Positions 37,101-44,066 of a stretch of DNA of 57,113 nt are shown in pieces; within the stretch, counting starts at the first letter, position 1; each line of letters opens with the position of its first letter. The DNA comes from Deltaproteobacteria bacterium. Lineage in GTDB: Bacteria > Bdellovibrionota > JACOXK01. A model generated the notes under the pieces. That model searched no databases, was not told the origin of the DNA, and was given only the letters and a program-made list of their open reading frames with translations. Position numbers and translations under genes: made by a program. The stretch covers positions 1 through 57,113 of the forward strand of contig JACPKQ010000025.1 of NCBI GenBank assembly GCA_016186995.1, written 5' to 3'.

Positions 37101-37600
37101 TTAGGTTAGGTGGAATTGTGAATCACTTTAAAGAGCTAAGAACTAAAAAGAACAGGAAAATGGCTTTTGTAAGTCTTGGAGATATGGAAGGTGATGTTGA
37201 AATTATTGTTTTTTCTGAGCTTTATGAACAAAAAAGAATATTACTTCAAAAACAGACACCTTTGATTTTTTCAGGTACCGTTGGTAAAAAGCAAGATCAA
37301 GAGCCTAAACTCATTGCTCATGATATGTGGACACTGCAAGATTATATAAGAGTTAAAACAAGAAGTGTTCATGTGGGTATTCGATCAGAAGCCATTGGAG
37401 AAAAAGAACTTATGTCGCTTAAGGACATCTTGAAAAAATTTCCAGGTTCATGTCATAGTTTTTTTCATTTTAATATTAAAGGCGAAAAAGAAGCTATTAT
37501 GAAACTTCCGGATACTTTAAAAGTAAGTCCAGCTTATCCTTTAGTTCATGAAGTTGAAAAAATATTAGGAGAAAATTCAATATGGTTCGCTCATTCATAA
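34169..37600 (+). CDS. dnaE: DNA polymerase III alpha subunit
   Basis: 1143 residues of the DnaE1 type: PHP domain at the N-terminus (FVHLHNHTQYSLLKG), palm with the catalytic aspartates in PDVDMDF (near 402), ATFTQ-like HIITFGTLQAKG, NKSHSAAYA, and the C-terminal OB fold (RLGGIVNHFKELRTKK). It is the main replicative polymerase. The start overlaps the polA stop, and its own stop overlaps the next gene by 19 nt. Confidence 0.98.
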   Translation: MSFVHLHNHTQYSLLKGALRMTPLLQTVARFNMDACAITDHCNLFGAIDFYSQAKEFGIKPIIGCEVNVEREGHSGLEGQKNILCDHLVLLAMDFKGYQNLCRLVSIAHENEYLGVSYINKETLEKYSQGLICLSGGLQGEIPRLILESQLDKAMRETLWYQKVFQNRYYLELQRHGLKQESRVEPHLKKLSHDFNIPLVATNNCHYLKQEEAQYHDVLLCIAAGRTLNNRVSLHSDQFYLKSVEEMQELFKDIPQAIKNTQEISSRCQVDFKFHEYQMPHFAPPEGKTLDNYFTELALQGLYERFKHDEILESTLREKYTTRLKEEITIICNMGFSGYFLIVADFVSFARKKGIPVGVGRGSAVGSLVAYSLGIIDIDPLKYDLIFERFLNPERVSMPDVDMDFCQDRRDEVIEYVCSKYGREKVAHIITFGTLQAKGVIRDVGRVFGLPYTRVDAIAKLVPNVLGITLKDAFREEPKLLEIAETDKTVKQVLECAEALEGLYRHASIHAAGVVISNQDMVNLVPLFKGKEGEVVTQYDMKNLEKLGLIKFDFLGLKTLTVIDNAIKLIRGEKNPQFDLRKISVEDHEIYKQIARGDTMGLFQFESRGMRDLCLRVQPHCLSDLIAINALFRPGPLGRVDEFIDRKHGRMKLEYELPELEETLKETYGVMLYQEQVMKVAHKLANYSLGEADLLRRAMGKKIPKEMAKQKVRFLEGAKQNKIDLNTASTIFDQMAKFAEYGFNKSHSAAYAYIGYQTAYLKHYYPLEFFAALMTTEMENEDKLTRYIKYCLDEAIPVYPPDIYKSSYTFKVEGEGIRFGLGGIKNIGAAAIEALIEARQMHKHFRSLYHLCEVVDLRRVNKKILENLIKAGALDSLGATRAQMMEVLVEAMDQGVNLQKDKMSGQTNLFGALSGAHAKEKAYPEIPEWPKLQKLYFEKQTLGIYLTGHPLEDFTKHIAWYTPYHSQNLKTAEDKSEIRLGGIVNHFKELRTKKNRKMAFVSLGDMEGDVEIIVFSELYEQKRILLQKQTPLIFSGTVGKKQDQEPKLIAHDMWTLQDYIRVKTRSVHVGIRSEAIGEKELMSLKDILKKFPGSCHSFFHFNIKGEKEAIMKLPDTLKVSPAYPLVHEVEKILGENSIWFAHS

Positions 37601-38766
37601 AAACAATTTTGCTTTTTGTTGTTTTCTTAATACTCTCTCCCTTGACGGGAGAGGGCCAGGGTGAGGGTCAATTTGAAGGGAGAAGTGTGATTCACAACAA
37701 TGACCATGCTGAAGCCCGTAAGAGAGCCATTCAAGAGGCGCTTAAAAATCTTCTTTTGAATCAGTTAAAAAAAGAAATGACACAGAATGAGTATCTTAAA
37801 TATGAAGAAGCTATTCAGTCTCAAATACTTAGCCAGCCTTTTCGATTTTTAAAAAAACACAGTGTTGTTAAATCAGAGGTTCAAGACTCACAGTACGTGG
37901 CTGTGATTGAAGGTGAGCTTCATAGAAAAGTTTTTTTGGAAGCACTTTCTTTGGTGAAAAGTTCAGTTCGCAAAGAGGCACGATCGCGCATACTTATTAT
38001 GCTAGGTCAAAAAAATATTGATGATCCTGATTTTTTAACATGGTGGGGTGGAGAATCTCAAGATTTAACAACTGTTATTTTATGGGATGAAAAAGGAGAA
38101 GAGAATGGGAAATCTCAAGAAGGAGAGGTTTCACAGAATATAACGCCAAAGAAAAAAACTTTTTCACATCTTACATTCGAAAATCTCTTTTTAAAAAATG
38201 GTTATGAAGTTATTAACATTGATGTAAGTGAACATAAATTACCTTTGGAATATCAAAAATTAGAGTTTTCTACTCAAGAACTTGAACACATAGCCTCTCT
38301 TTTTGAAGTGGATTATGTCCTTCATGGAAAGGTGTGGGCAGAAAGTAGTCGTCAGAAAAAAATAAAAACATTTACAAAAATCCAGTTTTTTAATCTTGAA
38401 TTTAAGAAAAACATACTTTCTTTTTCAAGAAGTTTTGAGGCTTCTTTAAGCGAAAAACTTGTACAAGGCGTTTCTCAGGTGTTCATGAAAGATTTGGCAC
38501 AAAACCTTATTCAAAAAACATACGCTTCTAAAAATTTAGAAATCATTATTTATCATGATAAAAAATATCAAAATTATCAAAAAGCCCTTGAGTTTTTAAA
38601 ACAAAATTCACTTTCTCTTTCTGAAAAATCAATGCAGGGAGAAGTGATGCGCATTCAACTCAAAACTAAAATGTCAGCTCGAGAGTTAAAAGAACGTATT
38701 AAAAATCAACAAGGTTTTAAATTATTAGAATCAGAAAATGGTGTTTTGGGATTAAGAGTCTTATGA
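37582..38766 (+). CDS. Secreted protein of unknown function with repeat-derived segment after the signal peptide
   Basis: 394 residues; AGGAG 10 nt before the ATG inside dnaE. A signal peptide (about 1-18) is followed at once by PLTGEGQGEG, encoded by a GC-rich palindromic repeat (37633-37669). The next segment, NNDHAEARKRAIQEALKNLL, resembles the start of secreted LPP20/FlgT-like proteins that dimerise through such a helix, and two alpha/beta domains appear to follow (near 205-330 and 330-394). I cannot assign a family with confidence. It sits between dnaE and pgsA, with a 4-nt overlap to pgsA. Confidence 0.75.
   Translation: MVRSFIKTILLFVVFLILSPLTGEGQGEGQFEGRSVIHNNDHAEARKRAIQEALKNLLLNQLKKEMTQNEYLKYEEAIQSQILSQPFRFLKKHSVVKSEVQDSQYVAVIEGELHRKVFLEALSLVKSSVRKEARSRILIMLGQKNIDDPDFLTWWGGESQDLTTVILWDEKGEENGKSQEGEVSQNITPKKKTFSHLTFENLFLKNGYEVINIDVSEHKLPLEYQKLEFSTQELEHIASLFEVDYVLHGKVWAESSRQKKIKTFTKIQFFNLEFKKNILSFSRSFEASLSEKLVQGVSQVFMKDLAQNLIQKTYASKNLEIIIYHDKKYQNYQKALEFLKQNSLSLSEKSMQGEVMRIQLKTKMSARELKERIKNQQGFKLLESENGVLGLRVL
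37633..37669 (+). repeat. GC-rich palindromic repeat inside a coding sequence
   Basis: CTCTCCC (37635-37641) pairs with GGGAGAG (37647-37653) and is followed by GGCCAGGGTGAGGGT. This is a well-known kind of dispersed bacterial repeat, here translated as LTGEGQGEG just after a signal peptide. Confidence 0.6.
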
Positions 38767-39311
38767 CCCTTCCTAATATTATTACACTTTTTAGAATACT
38801 TCTTTTGCCGCTTCTAATTTATTATCTTTTTCTAGGAAATTATATTTATTCTCTCTCAATACTTGCTTTAGCTGGTATTACAGATGTTTTAGATGGTTTT
38901 ATTGCACGAAAGTTTAAGATGGTTTCAAGATTAGGAGCCGTTTTAGACCCTATCGCTGATAAATTATTTGTTGTGACTCTTATTACTTACTTTGTTTATC
39001 AAGAATTGATCCCGCTTTGGTTTTTGCTTATTATTTTATTTAGAGATTTTTCTCTAGCGTTAGGTATGTGTATCTTAAAGTTAAAAAAAATTACTTTTCA
39101 TCCCAAGGCACAAGTGAGTGGAAAACTTTCAACCTTTGCTAATTTTGCAGTGATTCTTCTTATTATTATTTCTCATATTTATGCGGCCTTTGTGCCTTAT
39201 CATGATTATTTTTTTTATGGGGCTACTTTTTTCACACTTCTTTCCATCATGCATTATGGAATGGTATGGACAGGGGTTTACTGGAACCCTTTGGGTTATC
39301 CACCGGCTTGA
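38763..39311 (+). CDS. pgsA: CDP-diacylglycerol--glycerol-3-phosphate phosphatidyltransferase
   Basis: 182 residues, about six membrane helices. The CDP-alcohol phosphatidyltransferase motif is complete: D41, D44-G45, A48-R49, G58, D62, D66 (DVLDGFIARK...GAVLDPIADK). It makes phosphatidylglycerol phosphate, the first step to phosphatidylglycerol and cardiolipin. The substrate is inferred from family resemblance (NIITLFRILLLP start). Ends 21 nt from the convergent lpd. Confidence 0.9.
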   Translation: MTLPNIITLFRILLLPLLIYYLFLGNYIYSLSILALAGITDVLDGFIARKFKMVSRLGAVLDPIADKLFVVTLITYFVYQELIPLWFLLIILFRDFSLALGMCILKLKKITFHPKAQVSGKLSTFANFAVILLIIISHIYAAFVPYHDYFFYGATFFTLLSIMHYGMVWTGVYWNPLGYPPA

Positions 39312-39332
39312 CCCCTTTTTTCAAATGAATGA

Positions 39333-40805
39333 CTAATGATTTGTTATGTGAATGGCGTGGCCTAAAGCTGCTTCGCTTGCTTCCATCAACGCCTCTGGAA
39401 GTGTTGGGTGCGGATGAATGGTAGAAGCGATGTCTTCAAGTTTTAATTTGTGAGTCACAGCCAAAGTGCCTTCAGAAATAAGATCTGAAGCATGAGTGCC
39501 TACAATAAAAACACCGAGAACAACTTCAGTGTTTTTATCAGAAACTATTTTTACAAAACCTTCTGTTTCCCCTACTGCACTCGCCCTGCCCAGTGCAGCA
39601 AAAGGAAATTTTCCTACCTGAGCTTCATGTCCTTGTTCTACTGCTTGTGCTTCGTTTAAACCAACACCTGCAATTTCTGGATCTGTAAAAATAGCCCAAC
39701 TTACAGGCCTTGGTTGTGTAGGAGCACCCCGGCCAATGGTGTTGGCTACTTGAATTCCCTGAAATGAGGCTTTGTGTGCTAGAAGCGGCCCACCTGTTAC
39801 ATCTCCTATGGCATAAATATGTGAAGAAGATGTTTGAAGGTGAGGGTTGACGAGAATAAATCCTTTTGCATCTGTTTCAATAAGTGCTTTATCAAGTTGC
39901 AAACTTTCTGTGACAGCTTTTCTTCCAATGGTAACAAGAAGAATGTCTCCTTCAAGCTTTACTTCTTTGCCATCTTTTTCAACCGTAAGAGTAACACCCT
40001 TCCATTGTTCGTCATTCCCGCGATCCCCTTTGTCATTCCCGCGATCCCCTTTGTCATTCCCGCGATCCCCTTTGTCATTCCCGCGAAGGCGGGAATCTAT
40101 TTTTAAAGATTTTGCTTTTGTACTTGTATGAATTTCTATTTTTCTTTTTTTAAGATTTTTTTCCAAAACATGAACAAGATCTTTATCTGTGCCTGGCAAT
40201 ATTTGTGGCATCATTTCTACAACTTCGATTTCAACCCCAAGTTTTGAAAAATACATTCCAAGTTCAAGGCCAATGACGCCACCTCCTAAGATGAGTATTT
40301 TGTGAGGTAACTTACTCAGTTCTAAAGCTTCTTTGGAGCTGAGAACTGTTTTTCCATCAAATTCAAAACCTGGAATGTGAAGAGATTGAGAACCCGTTGC
40401 AATCACAAAATGAACAGCTTCAATTTCTTCTTTGTCCACTTTAATTGTAGTAGGGGAGGTAAACTGTGCTTCACCTTCAAGAACTTCAACTTTGTTTTGT
40501 TTAAGAAGAAAGGAAATTCCCTGATTTAATTTTTTAACTAGGTTTTCACGCCACTTTTGAAGGCTTGCCATATTAAATCGAACATTGTCTGCTTCAACAC
40601 CAAACTTTTTACCCTCTGTTACTTTTTCAAAAAGAGAGCTTGCAAAAATAAGTGATTTAGAGGGGATGCAACCGTAGTTGAGGCATTCGCCCCCTAATTT
40701 GTGTTTTTCAATGAGAACTACTTTTTTTCCATATTGGGCAAGTCGAATGGCGCAAACATAACCACCAGGGCCAGCACCTATGACAACAGCATCCACTTTT
40801 TTCAT
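39333..40805 (-). CDS. lpd: Dihydrolipoamide dehydrogenase (E3) with an in-frame repeat insertion
   Basis: 490 residues; FAD motif VIGAGPGGYVCAIRL, redox pair C41/C46 (GGECLNYGCIPSK), NAD motif LGGGVIGLELG, and the C-terminal catalytic HPHPTLPEA. It reoxidises lipoyl groups of the 2-oxoacid dehydrogenase complex. Residues about 237-265 read DSRLRGND followed by three KGDRGND units. They are encoded by palindromic repeat plus tandem copies and are absent from ordinary E3. They sit in a surface loop after the NAD-binding strand, so folding may survive. TAGGAG precedes the start; E2 is directly upstream. Confidence 0.96.
   Translation of the reverse strand: MKKVDAVVIGAGPGGYVCAIRLAQYGKKVVLIEKHKLGGECLNYGCIPSKSLIFASSLFEKVTEGKKFGVEADNVRFNMASLQKWRENLVKKLNQGISFLLKQNKVEVLEGEAQFTSPTTIKVDKEEIEAVHFVIATGSQSLHIPGFEFDGKTVLSSKEALELSKLPHKILILGGGVIGLELGMYFSKLGVEIEVVEMMPQILPGTDKDLVHVLEKNLKKRKIEIHTSTKAKSLKIDSRLRGNDKGDRGNDKGDRGNDKGDRGNDEQWKGVTLTVEKDGKEVKLEGDILLVTIGRKAVTESLQLDKALIETDAKGFILVNPHLQTSSSHIYAIGDVTGGPLLAHKASFQGIQVANTIGRGAPTQPRPVSWAIFTDPEIAGVGLNEAQAVEQGHEAQVGKFPFAALGRASAVGETEGFVKIVSDKNTEVVLGVFIVGTHASDLISEGTLAVTHKLKLEDIASTIHPHPTLPEALMEASEAALGHAIHITNH
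40011..40097 (-). repeat. Tandem 21-bp repeat plus palindrome inside lpd
   Basis: Three 21-bp units (40011-40031, 40032-40052, 40053-40073) are followed by the parent palindrome ending 40097 (CATTCCCGCGAAGGCGGGAA). 87 bp equals 29 codons, so the frame is kept. Confidence 0.9.
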
Positions 40806-40816
40806 TTCTCAAGCTC

Positions 40817-42022
40817 CTACTTAATAGTTTTTGGGCTTTCTAAAGTTTTGACAAAATGGTTTAAAAACCGCGCAGCTACTGCTCCGTCAACAACTCTATG
40901 ATCAAGCGTTATTGCCAAATACATCATATGTCTTACGACAACTTTTCCATTTCTTACAACAGGTCTTTCATGAATTTTATTAATAGCTAAAATAGCAACA
41001 TTTGGATAATTTAAAATTGGGGTTGCAAAAAGACCACCGATAGAACCAATGCTTGTGACTGTAAATGAAGAGTTTTTAAGTTCTTCAGGTTTTGCCTTGT
41101 TGGCACGAACAGCTTCTGCAAGCCTTACAATTTCTTTGGCGATTTCTTCAAGTGATTTTTTATCAACGTCTTTCACAACAGGAACAACAAGCCCATCGGG
41201 TGTATCAGTGGCCACTCCCACGTGAAAGTATTTTTTAAAAACAATTTCTTGTGTTGTTTCATCAAGCGAAGCATTGAGATACGGAAATTCTTTCAAAGAA
41301 GGAATCAGTGCTTTTAAAATATAAGCAAGATATGTAAGTTTTACGCCTTTTTTCTCAAAAGCTTTTTTGTGCGATTCGCGAAGTTTGACAAGTTCTGTTA
41401 CATCAACTTCTTCAACATGAGTAAAGTGTGGAGCGTAATATTTTGACATTTGAAGATGATGAGCAATACTTTTTCGAATGCCTTTAAGAGGAATGCGTTT
41501 TTCTTCCCCTATTTTTGGAATGGCAAGGGCTTCAAATCGTTCTCCTTTGTGAGTACTACTTCCTAAGCCAACAGCTTTTTTAACATCTTCAGCCGTCACA
41601 TTGTTTTGAGATCCTGTGCTTTTAATGCTTGTGAGTGAAACATTGAGATCTTTGGCAAGTTTTCTCACTGCAGGGGTTGCTAAAACGTGCGCACTCTTGT
41701 CATTTTTTTTGTCATCCCGGGCAAGCGCAGCGTGACCCGGGGAAGGCTTCACAGGTTGTGAGGGTTCAACTTTTTTTTCTTGTCTCTCAACACCTCCTTC
41801 AAAGGTGACAATAACGCTATCTACCTCTACAACATCACCTTCTTTAAAATGAATTTTTTTTATTTTTCCTGATTGAGGGGAGGGGATCTCAACTGTTGCT
41901 TTATCTGTCATGACCTCAACAAGGGGATCATTTTCTTTAATGGTGTCGCCTTCTTGAACTAGCCACTTTACAATTTCACCTTCGTGAATACCTTCACCAA
42001 TGTCGGGCAACTTAAATTCCAT
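40817..42022 (-). CDS. Dihydrolipoamide acyltransferase (E2) of a 2-oxoacid dehydrogenase complex
   Basis: 401 residues with one lipoyl domain (lipoyl lysine K41 in MTDKATVEI), a peripheral-subunit-binding domain (VLATPAVRKLAKDLNVSL, about 113-150) and a catalytic domain ending HRVVDGAVAARFL (H375, D379). A single lipoyl domain and DIGEGIHEGEIVKW fit pyruvate or branched-chain type E2; E1 genes are not in the window. The first linker (about 94-104, SPGHAALARDD) is encoded by a palindromic repeat. AAGGGAG precedes the ATG. It leads lpd on one transcript. Confidence 0.93.
   Translation of the reverse strand: MEFKLPDIGEGIHEGEIVKWLVQEGDTIKENDPLVEVMTDKATVEIPSPQSGKIKKIHFKEGDVVEVDSVIVTFEGGVERQEKKVEPSQPVKPSPGHAALARDDKKNDKSAHVLATPAVRKLAKDLNVSLTSIKSTGSQNNVTAEDVKKAVGLGSSTHKGERFEALAIPKIGEEKRIPLKGIRKSIAHHLQMSKYYAPHFTHVEEVDVTELVKLRESHKKAFEKKGVKLTYLAYILKALIPSLKEFPYLNASLDETTQEIVFKKYFHVGVATDTPDGLVVPVVKDVDKKSLEEIAKEIVRLAEAVRANKAKPEELKNSSFTVTSIGSIGGLFATPILNYPNVAILAINKIHERPVVRNGKVVVRHMMYLAITLDHRVVDGAVAARFLNHFVKTLESPKTIK
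41711..41742 (-). repeat. Palindromic repeat inside the E2 linker
   Basis: GTCATCCCGGGCAAGCGCAG and a following GTGACCCGGGG arm form the CCCGGG...CCCGGG type of dispersed palindrome. It lies in frame in the flexible linker between the lipoyl and subunit-binding domains. Confidence 0.7.
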
Positions 42023-42277
42023 TCTCTGCTCCCTTACAGCAACTTTATTTCATATCCATGAGGGAATTGGGATGTATGTTTTTTGGTCCCCCAATTCAGA
42101 ACTAAGATTGTCAGAGTACACACGAGTCCTTTTGTTGTAAATACCTTGAGGATAATGGTAGCATTCAGTGTCATTGCGAGACGCACTAAGCGACGAAGCA
42201 ATCCCCTAGAATTCCCACAAGAATTCTAGGAGATCACCACGCCTTTCAGGCTCGTGATGACGAACAGATGTGAGGGT
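42023..42277. repeat. Intergenic repeats upstream of E2 and the aminopeptidase
   Basis: A shortened covarying-hairpin copy lies at 42053-42110 (outer stem GAATTGGG/CCCCAATTC kept, central loop lost). A GTCATTGCGAG...GCGACGAAGCAATC unit (about 42170-42204) leads into a perfect CCTAGAATTC/GAATTCTAGG hairpin (42205-42230). No gene. Confidence 0.7.
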
Positions 42278-43264
42278 ATGATGCTTGTAAGAGGGCTCTT
42301 TATTTTTGTCTTTTCTTTATTTTTAAATGGTTGTGAAGTGAGTTATGTTACAGAGCAAGGGCTTATTTATTTAGCACATTTGAATCGTGCCAAATCCATC
42401 CAAGAAATTCTTAAAAATCCAAAAAAATATAAGCTTTCGGATGAAGAGGTTCAAAAATTAAAGTTGATTCAAGATGTTCAAAAATATGCCATAGAGAAAA
42501 TAGGGCTTAAAGAATCTCAAAACTACACAAAATACATTAAGCTTAAAGACGATAGACGTGCTTTTGTTTATCTTGTGCTTGCGGCCCATAAATATGAACT
42601 GAAACCCTACTATTGGGATTTTCCTGTGTCAGGGCGCGTACCTTATAAAGGCTTTTTCGAACTTGAAAAGGCTAAAGCCTTAGGAAAAGAGTTAGAATCG
42701 CAAGGATATGACGTTTCTTTAAGAGGAAGTGTTGCTTTTAGTACATTGGGTTGGTTTTCTGATCCAGTTAATTCTTCGATGCTCCATCTCGATGATTTAG
42801 AAATAATGGATCTTATCTTTCATGAAATGACACACGACACTGTTTATTTTCCTGGAGACTCAGATTTTAATGAATCTTTTGCTACTTTTGTGGGGAGTCA
42901 AACTACTTTACTTTATGTTACAGATAAATATGGAAAAAACTCAAAAGAAGTGTCACTTCAAAAACAAAGAATTTCGGATTCTAAAATTTTTTCACAATTT
43001 GTAAATCAATCCGTGAATCAATTGAAAGAAAAATATAAAAATATTAAAACTGAGCGTGAAAGGAATAAAGTTTTTAAAGAACTTAAAGAAAGTTTTAAAA
43101 AACTACCCTTAAAAACAGATCAGTATCTTTTTTTTGAAAAATCAAAGCTCAATAACGCTATTATTTTATCTTTTAATACTTATTACACTTCTTATGGAAA
43201 GTTTGAAAAAGAGCTGCAAAACATTTCTCTCAAAGATTTCTTGGAAAAATATAAAAATAAATAA
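42278..43264 (+). CDS. Lipoprotein aminopeptidase of the PF10023 type
   Basis: About 328 residues. The signal ends in lipobox LFLNGC (C19), so the protein is probably lipid-anchored. A zinc-peptidase segment HEMTHDTVYFPGDSDFNESFATFVG lies near residue 180, with the HExxH pair and the downstream glutamate. The family (putative aminopeptidase) is defined by exactly this block. Starts at 42278 or 42281 both fit the GAGGG site; the frame is open to a GTG at 42254. Substrate unknown. Confidence 0.85.
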   Translation: MMLVRGLFIFVFSLFLNGCEVSYVTEQGLIYLAHLNRAKSIQEILKNPKKYKLSDEEVQKLKLIQDVQKYAIEKIGLKESQNYTKYIKLKDDRRAFVYLVLAAHKYELKPYYWDFPVSGRVPYKGFFELEKAKALGKELESQGYDVSLRGSVAFSTLGWFSDPVNSSMLHLDDLEIMDLIFHEMTHDTVYFPGDSDFNESFATFVGSQTTLLYVTDKYGKNSKEVSLQKQRISDSKIFSQFVNQSVNQLKEKYKNIKTERERNKVFKELKESFKKLPLKTDQYLFFEKSKLNNAIILSFNTYYTSYGKFEKELQNISLKDFLEKYKNK

Positions 43265-43330
43265 ATTTGATACTTAGGTTCTTGATGGCCCTCTGTCATT
43301 CCAGCGAAAGCTGGAATCCAGGATTTATTC

Positions 43331-43409
43331 GACTTTGCTTCTGAATTGGGAGCATATTTTTTGCTCCTAAACGTGCGCAAAAAACAGCACCTCAATTCTC
43401 TCATGGATA
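43331..43409 (-). repeat. Covarying-hairpin dispersed repeat, copy 4
   Basis: Minus orientation. Loop and inner stem TTTTTTGC-GCACGTTTAGGA-GCAAAAAA are identical to copy 1. The outer stem carries an A in place of G with imperfect pairing (GAATTGAGG against CTCCCAATTC). Confidence 0.85.
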
Positions 43410-43447
43410 TGTCATCCCCATGACAAAGAACTCGAGTTTATGTGAAG

Positions 43448-43516
43448 ATGACCTGGAGGTTTTGAAGGGGAGGATCCACACCGGGCGGAGGGGCCCCTGA
43501 GGAACCTCCAGGCCAT
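43448..43516. other. GC-rich stem-loop
   Basis: ATGACCTGGAGGTT (43448-43461) pairs with AACCTCCAGGCCAT (43503-43516) with one mismatch, enclosing 41 nt that contain AGGGGCCCCT. The block is far more G+C-rich than its surroundings. It could be a structured RNA, a recombination site or a horizontally acquired repeat. Confidence 0.5.
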
Positions 43517-43608
43517 CAAGAACCTAAAGTTGTTGAAGGCTTTTTGAACACTACCATGACAGAGTAGGTGATTTACAAAAGAGATGTGCTTTGCTACTTT
43601 GAGCAAGC

Positions 43609-43995
43609 ATGAAAAAACAAGTTATATCTACAGACCTTGCACCCCAAGCCATTGGCCCTTATTCTCAAGCTGTGAAAGTAGGTAGTTTACTTTTTCTTTC
43701 AGGCCAAATTCCGATTGATTTAAAAAACAATGGAAGTATTTTTACAGGGGATATTAAAAAACAAACCTGCATTGTTATGGATAATTTAAAAGGGCTTTTA
43801 GAATCCCAAAAACTTTCTTTAGATCACGTTATTAAGACAACTATTTATTTAACAAATATGGCGGATTTTCTTTTGGTGAACGAAGTTTATGGCAGCTATT
43901 TTAAAAGTAATTTTCCAGCACGAGCAACTGTTGCTGTAAAAGAGTTACCCAAAGGTGTTGGCATTGAAATTGAAGCTATAGCAACTTGCGTTTAG
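43609..43995 (+). CDS. ridA: RidA family enamine/imine deaminase
   Basis: 128 residues with the full signature: APQAIGPYSQAVKVG, LFLSGQIPID, DHVIKTTIYLTNMADF, PARATVAVKELPKGVGIEIEAIA. The substrate-binding arginine (PARAT) and the final glutamate are present. It hydrolyses reactive 2-aminoacrylate formed by PLP enzymes. Trimeric and cytosolic. Confidence 0.95.
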   Translation: MKKQVISTDLAPQAIGPYSQAVKVGSLLFLSGQIPIDLKNNGSIFTGDIKKQTCIVMDNLKGLLESQKLSLDHVIKTTIYLTNMADFLLVNEVYGSYFKSNFPARATVAVKELPKGVGIEIEAIATCV

Positions 43996-44066
43996 AAAAA
44001 CAATGTCATCCCGGAAATGCCCTCGACTCGATCGGGAGTGTGGGAATGCTCATTGGAGGTATTGTT

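Larger units (their letters stand above)
43265..43608. repeat. Intergenic repeat cluster
   Basis: 344 nt without a gene. It has the ATTCCAGC/GCTGGAAT palindrome (43298-43317), an inverted covarying-hairpin copy (43331-43409), an ACTCGAGTTTATGTG module near 43431, a GC-rich stem-loop (43448-43516), and CTTTTTGAACACTACC near 43543-43558, similar to the ends of the 48006-48298 element. Confidence 0.75.

Noticed and set aside
40011-40097. CRISPR-like array
   Set aside because: Units are contiguous 21-mers with no spacers and lie in frame inside lpd; it is a tandem repeat.
39834-40131. Two plus-strand frames with FVIPAIP or SFPRSPL repeats
   Set aside because: Antisense shadows of the 21-bp tandem repeat in lpd.
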